64,000 bases of DNA from Sedimentibacter sp. MB35-C1 (lineage in GTDB: Bacteria > Bacillota > Clostridia > Tissierellales > Sedimentibacteraceae). The DNA lies in NCBI RefSeq assembly GCF_030913635.1, contig NZ_CP133188.1, forward strand, positions 2,294,001-2,358,000, written 5' to 3'. Position numbers and translations under genes: made by a program. Below are positions 53,198 through 61,291 of this stretch, piece by piece. The notes beneath the pieces were generated by a model. That model searched no databases, was not told where the DNA came from, and saw only the letters and a program-made list of their open reading frames with translations. Numbering within the stretch: the stretch's first letter is position 1; each line of letters opens with the position of its first letter.

Positions 53198-55429
53198 TTA
53201 TGCAATAAGCATCCCCAAATTGTATATTAAGAACGCTGCAACATATGCTGTAAGCATTTGTATACCAACAGCCGCTCCTGTTGCTTTCCAAGTTTTCAGT
53301 TCTCTTTTCATAGCTCCTACCGCTGCAAAACATGGCATGCACAGGAGGTTAAATACCATGTACGCATATGCTGCAGCATCCGTTTTAATATCATTCTTCA
53401 TAGATACAAGAGCATTTTCATCTGCTCCTTCAAATAATATTACTTCAGAGTAAATGTCAAAAGCTGCTTCTGGATCGTATTCTCCGCCTTCAAAACCCAA
53501 TTCTTCCAATTCATCACTGCTGTAATGCGAGAAATATTCTTCCAAGTATTCAGGAGTTACATCATCATCATACAACTGTGCAAATGTAACGACAACCATT
53601 TCTTTTGCAATCCAACCAGTTACAACGCCAACCGTCGGTCGCCATTCGCCGAATCCCAGTGGTTTGAAAATTGGGGCAATGGCGCCACCGGCAGATGCAA
53701 GAAAGCTTTCATCCATTTCTGCCATAACACTTTGATCTCTATTGTTTTCAGCATTAACACCGTTAAATGAATTTGCGTTAAAGTTGCTTAATGCCCATAT
53801 GAATATGGTTGATATGAAAATAACGGTTCCTGCCTTTATTGCAAATCCTTTAACTTTTTCCCATCCATGGATTGCAATACTTTTTAGGGTTGGAAATCTG
53901 TACTTTGGCAGCTCCATAACAAAATTTGAAGCAGAAGATTTATAAACAAGTTTATTTATTATAAGAGATACAATAATAGCAACCACTATACTGAGCATGT
54001 AAAGAGAGTAAGTTATTAGGGTTTTATTTCCTCCTACAAAGAAAGTAGAAACAAACATTGCAAAAATCGGAAGTTTTGCTCCGCAAGGCATAAATCCCGT
54101 AATAATAGTTGTGATTTTTCTGTCCTTTTCAGTGTCCAGCGTTCTTGTTGCCATAATTGCGGGAACACCACATCCAAATCCCATCAAAAGGGGGATGAAA
54201 GATCTTCCTGAGAGCCCGAATTTACGAAAAATTCTATCCATTACGAATGCAATTCTGGCCATGTATCCGCAGTCTTCAAGAAAGGAAATCAATATATAAA
54301 GCACCAGTACCAAAGGAATAAAACCTACGATGGCACCAAGCCCTTCTACTATACCATCCATTACGAGAGAATAAACCCAAGGTGAGGCATTTGATACCAG
54401 CACATCCATACCCGCTGCAACATATCCCCATAATGTTTCCGCAACTCCTGCCAGCCAAATTCCGGGGCTTGGCAATCCCTCAACAAATAAAAAGCTTTCA
54501 CTGAATGTTGTTGCGAACATTAAGTACATAACAACCGCAAATATTGGGAGCGCCAGGAATCGGTTTGTTAATATCTTATCTAGTTTGTCTGATTTTGTTT
54601 CCACATGGTAAGACTTTGATTTTATAACAGTTTCTTTTACAACTTTGGTAATATACTTATATCTTAAGTCTGCTATTTTTGCTTCCGTATCTCCATCCGC
54701 ATATTGTTCTGCTTCTTTTAAAATTACCTCTACTGCAGGTTTTTGAACTTCTGTAAGCTCATCTGTTACAATTTCATCATTTTCAACAATTTTTATGGCT
54801 TTCCAATATGTTTGAGTGTTTTTTTCTATAGCATCAGCTGGTTTTTCAATCCCTTCAGAATCGTAAAGTATTTCATAAACAGCATCTATTGCCGAATTTA
54901 TATTATCATCGAATAATTTTAAATCATTTGCAGAAATATTGTCTTTCGCCACTGAAATTGCTGCTTTCATCAAAGCATCTATACCTTTTCCTTTTTTTGC
55001 AACTATAGGAATTACAGGTACTCCAAAGATTTCTGAAAGCTTTTTACAATCTATCTTCATTCCGATTGCATCAACTTCATCCATCATATTCATTGCAATA
55101 ACCATTGGTATTTTGGTTTCGATTATCTGCATTGTAAGGTAGAGATTTCTCTCGATATTTGTGCCATCCACTATGTTAATTACTGCATCAGGTTTATTTT
55201 TAACAATGTAGTCTCGGGCTATAATTTCTTCAGCCGAATAGGGCGATAAAGAATAGGTACCCGGCAAATCAAGAATATTTATTTCCTTTCTTTTTTTGTA
55301 TGTACCTTCTTTTTTGTCAACTGTTACACCCGGCCAGTTTCCCACATGCTGCTTTGAACCGGTGAGCTCATTAAAAAGAGTGGTCTTTCCGCTGTTTGGG
55401 TTACCGGCAAGCGCTATTGTATAATTCAT
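53198..55429 (-). CDS. feoB: Ferrous iron transport protein B
   Basis: FeoB is the GTP-dependent inner-membrane Fe2+ importer. The 743-residue protein has the N-terminal G domain (GNPNSGKTTL at residues 9-18, then GNWPGVTVDKKEG, DLPGTYSL, NMMDEVD), a helical spacer, and a membrane domain with the two Gate motifs (LMGFGCGVPAIMATRTL and MPCGAKLPIF) including the conserved cysteines. It follows two feoA genes and is under Fur control. Confidence 0.97.
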   Translation of the reverse strand: MNYTIALAGNPNSGKTTLFNELTGSKQHVGNWPGVTVDKKEGTYKKRKEINILDLPGTYSLSPYSAEEIIARDYIVKNKPDAVINIVDGTNIERNLYLTMQIIETKIPMVIAMNMMDEVDAIGMKIDCKKLSEIFGVPVIPIVAKKGKGIDALMKAAISVAKDNISANDLKLFDDNINSAIDAVYEILYDSEGIEKPADAIEKNTQTYWKAIKIVENDEIVTDELTEVQKPAVEVILKEAEQYADGDTEAKIADLRYKYITKVVKETVIKSKSYHVETKSDKLDKILTNRFLALPIFAVVMYLMFATTFSESFLFVEGLPSPGIWLAGVAETLWGYVAAGMDVLVSNASPWVYSLVMDGIVEGLGAIVGFIPLVLVLYILISFLEDCGYMARIAFVMDRIFRKFGLSGRSFIPLLMGFGCGVPAIMATRTLDTEKDRKITTIITGFMPCGAKLPIFAMFVSTFFVGGNKTLITYSLYMLSIVVAIIVSLIINKLVYKSSASNFVMELPKYRFPTLKSIAIHGWEKVKGFAIKAGTVIFISTIFIWALSNFNANSFNGVNAENNRDQSVMAEMDESFLASAGGAIAPIFKPLGFGEWRPTVGVVTGWIAKEMVVVTFAQLYDDDVTPEYLEEYFSHYSSDELEELGFEGGEYDPEAAFDIYSEVILFEGADENALVSMKNDIKTDAAAYAYMVFNLLCMPCFAAVGAMKRELKTWKATGAAVGIQMLTAYVAAFLIYNLGMLIA

Positions 55430-55477
55430 AACGTCCTCCTTGTTTATTAAGTAACATTTATTTGCAAAATACTCCTG

Positions 55478-55699
55478 TTAAATTTCAACAAGTATATTTT
55501 GCGCTTCGTTCTTTCTTAAGCTTAACTCGTATCCCCGTATATTTATTTCTATTGGATCTCCCAAAGGTGCAACCTTAATTACTTTTATTGACGTGCCGGG
55601 AGTCACTCCCATATCCATTAGCCTTTTTCTCATAGGTCCTTTCTCACCTATACTTTTGACAGTACCAATTTGGCCTGGCTTTAAATCTCTTAATGTCAT
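55478..55699 (-). CDS. feoA: FeoA-family protein (second of two)
   Basis: A 73-residue SH3-like protein with TLRDLKPGQIGTVKSIGEKG, RKRLMDMGVTPG and IEINIRGYELSLRKNEA, the standard FeoA pattern. FeoA is thought to bind and modulate FeoB. It lies 48 bases upstream of feoB and 10 bases downstream of the other feoA. Confidence 0.95.
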   Translation of the reverse strand: MTLRDLKPGQIGTVKSIGEKGPMRKRLMDMGVTPGTSIKVIKVAPLGDPIEINIRGYELSLRKNEAQNILVEI

Positions 55700-55709
55700 T
55701 TTTCCCTCC

Positions 55710-55922
55710 TTATTTAACCATAATTAATGAAGCTAAACCCTTGTTGAGAGCAACCTTTACTCCCTTTACTAATAAGATCAGCCCGCCTTGATTTTCTCCA
55801 ATCACTTGAATCCTTTCGCCTTTAACAAGCCCCATATCCTGCAGGCGTCGTTTCATATCATCTTTTCCTCTGTAACCGAGCACTTCTATGGTGTCCCCTA
55901 ATGCAACCATGGCTAACGACAT
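55710..55922 (-). CDS. feoA: FeoA-family protein (first of two)
   Basis: A 70-residue FeoA-like SH3 protein (LGYRGKDDMKRRLQDMGLVKG, GGLILLVKGVKVALNKGLAS). It is shorter and differs in the second half from its neighbour, so the pair is an old duplication. It is the first gene after the Fur-controlled promoter. Two separate FeoA proteins before FeoB are common in clostridia. Confidence 0.94.
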   Translation of the reverse strand: MSLAMVALGDTIEVLGYRGKDDMKRRLQDMGLVKGERIQVIGENQGGLILLVKGVKVALNKGLASLIMVK

Positions 55923-55941
55923 AACTACCTCCTAAAGTAAA

Positions 55942-55956
55942 TGATAATGATTATCA
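55942..55956. promoter_or_regulatory. Fur box at the feo transcription start
   Basis: TGATAATGATTATCA is a perfect 7-1-7 Fur core, 11 bases downstream of the feo -10 box. Confidence 0.93.
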
Positions 55957-55967
55957 ATCTCTCAGTT

Positions 55968-55996
55968 AGTATAATCTAACCTCGTACTGTTGTCAA
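55968..55996 (-). promoter_or_regulatory. feo operon promoter
   Basis: On the minus strand TTGACA (55996-55991), 17-base spacer, TATACT (55973-55968), flanked on both sides by Fur boxes. Confidence 0.88.
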
Positions 55997-56002
55997 TAGT
56001 AT

Positions 56003-56023
56003 AATTGATAATCATTATCAATT
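56003..56023. promoter_or_regulatory. Fur box upstream of the feo -35
   Basis: A perfect 10-1-10 palindrome (half site AATTGATAAT) containing the 7-1-7 core TGATAATCATTATCA at 56006-56020. It lies between feo and the divergent YmaF-like gene, so it may serve both. Confidence 0.93.
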
Positions 56024-56150
56024 ATTTTGTTTTTTTATATAACATATAAAGAACAATAAAAATATATTGTCATATTATAGTAATAGGAATAAATTCCTCC
56101 TTAAAAATCAAAGGATAAACAAACTAAAATTATAAGGGAGTTTGATTTAT

Positions 56151-56498
56151 ATGCTTTTTAATAGAAATTGCAGATGTGGAGAAGAAATTATTCAGCACGT
56201 ACACGATGCGCAAGGATATACGAATTTGGCAGGGCAAAGAGGATGCTGCCACAAACATTGTTTTAATGCTTCAACAGGACTAGCAATTCCCTGCGGGAAC
56301 AGCCATGTGCATGAAGTTTACTTTGTTACGGATATAGTAGAATGCCATTGTCATAAAATTTGCGGAAAAACCGGGCCTGCGATTCAAACAGGATGTGGCA
56401 ACCACATACATCTTATAGAGGGGTGCACGACAACTAACGACTGTCACAGACATGGAGTTGAGGTTGCAACATGCATTGAAGAAAATATAGAGTGTTAA
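56151..56498 (+). CDS. ymaF: YmaF-like His/Cys-rich protein, possible metal binding
   Basis: A 115-residue protein with many His and Cys residues in repeated patterns (CRCGEEIIQHVHDAQGYT, CGNSHVHEVYFVTD, ECHCHKICGKTGPAIQTGCG, NHIHLIEG, DCHRHGVEVAT). The tandem H-x-H units and TGPAI match the YmaF family of spore formers. No signal peptide. The number of potential ligands suggests metal binding, and its position beside a Fur box and the feo operon fits iron, but the family function is unknown. ATG 56151 lies 10 bases after AAGGGAG. Confidence 0.78.
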   Translation: MLFNRNCRCGEEIIQHVHDAQGYTNLAGQRGCCHKHCFNASTGLAIPCGNSHVHEVYFVTDIVECHCHKICGKTGPAIQTGCGNHIHLIEGCTTTNDCHRHGVEVATCIEENIEC

Positions 56499-56502
56499 AA
56501 CG

Positions 56503-56530
56503 AGCGGAAAGCGTTGCTTTCCGCTTTATA
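56503..56530 (+). terminator. Terminator of the YmaF-like gene
   Basis: AGCGGAAAGC (56503-56512) pairs perfectly with GCTTTCCGCT (56516-56525) over a 3-base loop. Confidence 0.85.
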
Positions 56531-56604
56531 TATAAAAAAAACTTTATATTTTTGCCTAAATGATGTAAAATAACTAGAAGATTAGAAATTAGGAAGGAAC
56601 ATGA

Positions 56605-58191
56605 ATGAATAATATAGATTTAATTAATAAAAGAAGAATTTTTGGAATCATTTCTCACCCTGATGCAGGTAAAACAACATTGACGGAAAAATTGCTGCTT
56701 CACGGAGGCGCTATTCGTGAGGCGGGCACTGTTAGAGCGAGAAAAAATTCTAAATTTGCAAAATCTGATTGGATGGAGATTGAAAAACAGAGAGGTATCT
56801 CTGTTACATCTTCTGTAATGCAGTTTGAATATAATGATAAAGTTATTTCAATAATGGACACTCCGGGGCATAATGATTTTGGAGAAGACACTTACCGAAT
56901 ATTGACTTCAGTTGACAGCGCAGTTATGGTTATAGATGCTGCTAAAGGTATAGAGACTCAGACAAAAAAACTGTTCCAGGTTTGTAGCATGAGAGGAATT
57001 CCTATTTTTACGTTTATTAATAAGCTTGATCGAGAATCTAAAGACCCTTTAGAACTGATGCAGGAGCTTGAAGACGTTTTAGGGCTTCTTTCAGTGGCAG
57101 TTACATGGCCCATAGGTTGTGGAAAGGAATTTGAAGGAGTATATGACAGATTAAGAAATTCTGTCTATCTTTTCAGAAAGAAAGAAATAATCCATCTAGA
57201 TGAAGATGGAGTCAATTCAAGTAAGCTTGAAGGGTATATAAGTCCTTCTAATCTTGAAAATCTGAGATATGCAATAGAGCTTCTTGACGGAGCTGGTAAT
57301 GAATTTAATATTGAACAAGTTCAGAGCGGAAAACTTTCTCCCGTATTTTTTGGTTCTGCTCTTGCAGATTTTGGAGTAACAGAGTTTTTGGAGCACTTTC
57401 TTCAAATGTCGCCTCCACCGTCGTCAAGAAAAACAACAAACGGTATTATTAAGCCTACCGATGAGGTTTTTACAGGATTTGTATTTAAAATTCAAGCAAA
57501 TATGGACCCAAATCATCGCGATCGTCTCGCCTTTCTCAGAATATGCTCTGGAACATTTGTGAGAGGAATGAATATAACTCTTACAAGGACAGGAAAGCAA
57601 ATGAAACTTAGTCAGTCTACCCATTTAATGGCTAATGAGAGAGAAACAGTTGACACTGCTTATGCCGGAGACGTTATAGGAATATATGATTCGGGCAATT
57701 TCCAAATTGGAGATACCTTAACAAATGGAAAGGAAAAAATATTATTTGAGCCGCTTCCTACATTTCCTCCAGAATTTTTCTGCAGAGTAAGCGCCAAAAA
57801 TTCTCTTAAGGGAAAGAATTTTCAGAAGGGAGTAGACCAATTGGCTCAGGAAGGCGCAATCCAAGTTTACAGAAATGAATATAACGAAGTAATAATAGGT
57901 GCTGTTGGAGTCCTTCAGTTCGATGTTTTTCAATACAGGCTGACTAACGAGTACAATACTGAAATTCGTATGGAAAATATAGAATTTTCTGTTGCAAGAT
58001 GGGTTAAGACAGATAATTCGGACACCCTAAAAAAATATCAGAATACAAGATGCATGCTTGTATTTGATCACTATGACAGACCTGTTCTCCTATTTACAAA
58101 TCAATATGCTTTGAGAAGTTTTCAAGATAGAAATGAAGATGTTGAGTTAATTGAAGCTCTTGATATAATTGATGAAATAGGTAATCAGTAA
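56605..58191 (+). CDS. prfC: Peptide chain release factor 3
   Basis: RF3 is the GTPase that removes RF1/RF2 from the ribosome after termination. The 528-residue protein has G1 SHPDAGKTTLTE, the RF3-specific switch I (EKQRGISVTSSVMQFEY), G3 DTPGHNDFGEDTYR, G4 NKLDRESKDP, and the C-terminal RF3 domain (VGVLQFDVFQYRL, NEYNTEIRME). Length is normal. It is monocistronic. Confidence 0.96.
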   Translation: MNNIDLINKRRIFGIISHPDAGKTTLTEKLLLHGGAIREAGTVRARKNSKFAKSDWMEIEKQRGISVTSSVMQFEYNDKVISIMDTPGHNDFGEDTYRILTSVDSAVMVIDAAKGIETQTKKLFQVCSMRGIPIFTFINKLDRESKDPLELMQELEDVLGLLSVAVTWPIGCGKEFEGVYDRLRNSVYLFRKKEIIHLDEDGVNSSKLEGYISPSNLENLRYAIELLDGAGNEFNIEQVQSGKLSPVFFGSALADFGVTEFLEHFLQMSPPPSSRKTTNGIIKPTDEVFTGFVFKIQANMDPNHRDRLAFLRICSGTFVRGMNITLTRTGKQMKLSQSTHLMANERETVDTAYAGDVIGIYDSGNFQIGDTLTNGKEKILFEPLPTFPPEFFCRVSAKNSLKGKNFQKGVDQLAQEGAIQVYRNEYNEVIIGAVGVLQFDVFQYRLTNEYNTEIRMENIEFSVARWVKTDNSDTLKKYQNTRCMLVFDHYDRPVLLFTNQYALRSFQDRNEDVELIEALDIIDEIGNQ

Positions 58192-58228
58192 TAGAAGATT
58201 AGATATAAAATAACAGACAATTTGTGCA

Positions 58229-58262
58229 ATATAAAACCAGAGATCGATCTCTGGTTTTATAT
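58229..58262. terminator. Bidirectional terminator between prfC and the activase gene
   Basis: A 34-bp perfect palindrome (half site ATATAAAACCAGAGATC) lies between convergent genes, 37 bases after prfC and 7 bases beyond the activase stop. Confidence 0.88.
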
Positions 58263-58268
58263 TTTGTT

Positions 58269-59246
58269 CTATGCAAGAAGATCTTTTGAAGTATGCTGAA
58301 GTTTGTTGCACCATTTGCCGCATCTATCACCAAAATACCCTATTATGTTATTGTTTTCAAATATTTTCACTACTTCACAACTGTTTGAACATCCTTCACA
58401 TTCCATGCTTCTTGAAAAAATATTTTTATCTGCAAGCTCAAATCCTCTGAAATTTGTTTTGCCTGATTTTTCTACGGCGAACTTTGCCATGATGGCGGCA
58501 CCGATAGCTCCCATCATGTTGTAATGCTCGGGAACAAAAATCTCAAATCCTAAAGCATTTTCGAAGGATGCCTTCATTCCTCTGTTAGCGGCTACCCCTC
58601 CTTGAAACAGAACTTTTGGAAATATTGCTTTTCCTTTTGCTATGTTATTCAAATAATTTCTCACAAGAGCATCGCACAATCCTCTTATTATCTCCGGCTG
58701 ATTGTAACCTAGCTGCTGTTTATGTATCATATCTGACTCTGCAAATACAGCGCATCTCCCCGCTATCCTCACAGAGGAAGTTGCTCTTAAAGCATATTCT
58801 CCGAATTCTTCTATATTTATATCCAGCCTTTCGGCTTGCCGGTCAAGGAACGATCCTGTTCCTGCTGCGCATACCGTGTTCATAGCAAAATCAGAAATAA
58901 TACCGTTATTGAGAAGTATTATTTTTGAATCCTGTCCACCTATTTCAATTATAGTTCTAACATTTTTATGAGTTTCCAAGGCGGCAGTTGCATGAGCTGT
59001 AATTTCATTTTTAGCTGCATCGGCTCCTATTATGGAAGCTGCAATTGCTCTGCCGCTGCCTGTTGTTCCTGCTGCGGCTATATCTCCTTTATGATATTTA
59101 TTTTTTAATATTTTAAATCCATCCTGAATTGCTTTAATAGGGTTGCCTTTTGTTCTAAGATATATTTTTTCTGTTACGTTAAGGTTCTCATCCATCATAA
59201 CGAGATCGGTACTTACTGATCCGACATCAACACCCAGATAGTGCAT
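58269..59246 (-). CDS. Acyl-CoA dehydratase-type activase (COG1924)
   Basis: A 325-residue ASKHA activase: GVDVGSVSTDLVMMD, GTTGSGRAIAAS, EIGGQDSKIILL, the cluster cysteines in NTVCAAGTGSFLD and GRCAVFAESDMI, and a C-terminal Cys-rich extension (ECEGCSNSCEV, GDRCGKW) missing from the shorter HgdC-type activase in this window. The start at 59246 follows AAGGAGAAG; it overlaps the upstream gene by 20 bases. It very likely reduces the two dehydratase-like products encoded just upstream. Reaction unknown. Confidence 0.9.
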   Translation of the reverse strand: MHYLGVDVGSVSTDLVMMDENLNVTEKIYLRTKGNPIKAIQDGFKILKNKYHKGDIAAAGTTGSGRAIAASIIGADAAKNEITAHATAALETHKNVRTIIEIGGQDSKIILLNNGIISDFAMNTVCAAGTGSFLDRQAERLDINIEEFGEYALRATSSVRIAGRCAVFAESDMIHKQQLGYNQPEIIRGLCDALVRNYLNNIAKGKAIFPKVLFQGGVAANRGMKASFENALGFEIFVPEHYNMMGAIGAAIMAKFAVEKSGKTNFRGFELADKNIFSRSMECEGCSNSCEVVKIFENNNIIGYFGDRCGKWCNKLQHTSKDLLA

Positions 59247-60324
59247 TTTTTCTTCTCCTTTCAAGTAAATCTATAAAAGCCTCCATTCTTGTTATATAAC
59301 CTGCTTCTCCGTCCATGTCATCTACGATCAAGGACATTACAGGAAAATCCAAATCTTTTGAAATTGTTGGAAGAACTGCTTTGCTGACAATTTCCGGCAT
59401 GCAGCCCATGGGTAAAATTTGTATTGCCCCATCAAATCCATTTTTGCTGGCGGTTACGGCTTCACCTATACATTCAACTGCATGTCCGCCGATGCCTATA
59501 GGTATATATTTCTTGGCATTTTTACGTATTTTTAACGAGTTTATTTTTAAAGGACTAAGAGCAGCATTTTTAACCCACCAGCTTGGAGTAAGCTTTCTGC
59601 TCGAGGAAACCCCGTAATCCATAAGTTTTTCTTCTATATAAAAATTTGAATAAGGTTCAATTATGGTGTAAATTTCTCCGATAATTGCTATTTTTAAAGG
59701 ATTTTTATTTATATCGACGGATAAGTGATTTAATTTTTGATTATATTGATTCATAATTTTTATCATACTGTAAGCATTATCACATTCCAATGTATCTTTT
59801 TTGCATTCAATAAGAAGGTTTTTGCATTCTCCTTTGTTTCTTTCAAATCCAGCATACATATGGGCTGTTTCCTCAATTTCATCCATTAAATTTAATACCT
59901 TTAATGCATTTAATAAGGCATTTATTTTTTGAATAGTATTTTTTTTGCTTTCAGATGATATTTTATGGATTCTTCTATAGAGTTCCATCATTCCTATATC
60001 TTTTGGATAATCAATAACAATAAAATTCATATTATAGCCCATACTTTTCAATAAATTCATTTGGAGCTCACAATATTCTCCGAACCTGCATGGCCCGCAG
60101 CTTCCTGCCAAAATTATGGTATCAGCTCCCTTTTCAATAGCATGGATATAATTACCTATCATTAGCTTAAAAGGCAGGCATATTTCTTCGGGTGAATGAA
60201 GTGAACCTATATCCAAGTCTGTTTTGCTGCATTTTGGAGGAATAACATATTCTATCCCTAAACCTTCAAACAGAGCCTTGGCTGCAATATATATATTACC
60301 CATTTGTGGGAATGTTGCTTTCAT
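59227..60324 (-). CDS. Dehydratase-like iron-sulfur protein, COG3581-type
   Basis: A 365-residue protein related to HgdB/DUF2229. Typical features are ATFPQMGNIYIAAKALFEGLG, PPKCSKTDLDIGSLHSPEEICLPFK, LAGSCGPCRFGEYCELQ and ILPMGCMPEIVSKAVLP, so at least five cysteines are placed as in cluster-binding homologues. In many genomes this unit is fused to activase in one large DUF2229 protein; here it is split. It overlaps the upstream gene by 29 bases and the downstream activase by 20. Substrate unknown. Confidence 0.85.
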   Translation of the reverse strand: MKATFPQMGNIYIAAKALFEGLGIEYVIPPKCSKTDLDIGSLHSPEEICLPFKLMIGNYIHAIEKGADTIILAGSCGPCRFGEYCELQMNLLKSMGYNMNFIVIDYPKDIGMMELYRRIHKISSESKKNTIQKINALLNALKVLNLMDEIEETAHMYAGFERNKGECKNLLIECKKDTLECDNAYSMIKIMNQYNQKLNHLSVDINKNPLKIAIIGEIYTIIEPYSNFYIEEKLMDYGVSSSRKLTPSWWVKNAALSPLKINSLKIRKNAKKYIPIGIGGHAVECIGEAVTASKNGFDGAIQILPMGCMPEIVSKAVLPTISKDLDFPVMSLIVDDMDGEAGYITRMEAFIDLLERRRKNALSGC

Positions 60325-61216
60325 GTTTGGTTCTCCTTTCGAGCATATCGCTGAATGCTTCTATTCTTGTATCAATGCCTGCTTCCCCTGTGTGCTCGTC
60401 AAGCTTTAATATCAGCAGAGGAAAGTTCCCTATTTTATCCTTTATGAGTTCTATAATTATAGAATCTATTCCACAATTAAAAGACGATATATATATTATC
60501 CCGTCAAACCTTTTTTCTTTGACTGCATTTATGGCAAAGCCATAGTTTTCCCTTGCGTAGGTCCAAAAAGGTCTTTTATATAAATTATTGATTTCCATAT
60601 TTATCAAAAAATCATTAGTAAATTCCATGGTTTCTACGGAAATTCCAAGCTTGTCAAGTTTAGCTGCCAAATTCATATTGCTGAAATTATCATAAACATT
60701 GTAAGGGTGGCCTACAAGTGCTATTTTAATATCATGTTGATTACTGTTTATTCCCGTTCTGTGTTGACTTTGAACTTCATACGCGCATTTAAAAGCACGC
60801 CTTATTTTGAAAATATCTGAAGTTACATACTTGCCGGCAGTTTTAGCCCATTTATACAAAGAATTTTTTGAATAAGCATAAATCGGCTCTGTTATTGCCG
60901 GAGGCATACCAGCAATGCTATTGAGCACCATTTCCGGAAGGCCGCAGAATTTTGGACAGATATATTCGTTTTTTTCAAGTTGCATAACTCTTGGTATAAC
61001 CATTAATTCACATTTGTTTTTAATAGATGCTACATGGCCATGAAATATTTTAATGGGAAGACAAGCCTCATCTACGCAGTGTTTTACTCCTAGATCTAAA
61101 ATGTTCTTGTTGGTGTCTTCTGAAACGACTACATTTGCTCCAAGCTCAGTGAAGAATGTAAATAAAAAAGGATTATATTTGTAATATAACAACCCCTTGG
61201 GAATTCCTACTATCAT
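60296..61216 (-). CDS. Dehydratase-like iron-sulfur protein, COG3580-type
   Basis: A 306-residue HgdA/DUF2229-related protein with the family start IVGIPKGLLYYKYNPFLFTFFTELG, HCVDEACLPIKIFHGHV, the cysteine motif ICPKFCGLPEM and ISSFNCGIDSIIIELIK. It is probably the partner of the COG3581-type protein, overlapping it by 29 bases, so the two should be made in equal amounts. It follows nhaC after a hairpin-containing 75-base gap. Substrate unknown. Confidence 0.85.
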   Translation of the reverse strand: MIVGIPKGLLYYKYNPFLFTFFTELGANVVVSEDTNKNILDLGVKHCVDEACLPIKIFHGHVASIKNKCELMVIPRVMQLEKNEYICPKFCGLPEMVLNSIAGMPPAITEPIYAYSKNSLYKWAKTAGKYVTSDIFKIRRAFKCAYEVQSQHRTGINSNQHDIKIALVGHPYNVYDNFSNMNLAAKLDKLGISVETMEFTNDFLINMEINNLYKRPFWTYARENYGFAINAVKEKRFDGIIYISSFNCGIDSIIIELIKDKIGNFPLLILKLDEHTGEAGIDTRIEAFSDMLERRTKHESNIPTNG

Positions 61217-61230
61217 ATTACCTCCAAATA

Positions 61231-61273
61231 AAAAAATATCACAAATTACAGTATTTCCATAATTTGTGATATT
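61231..61273 (-). terminator. Hairpin between nhaC and the dehydratase-like genes
   Basis: A 14-bp perfect stem (61235-61248 with 61260-61273; AATATCACAAATTA) followed on the minus strand by TTTTTTATTT. It is a terminator in form, but the next gene starts only about 15 bases later with no room for a promoter, so it should be leaky or regulated. Confidence 0.78.
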
Positions 61274-61291
61274 ATTCTTATTATTAATATG

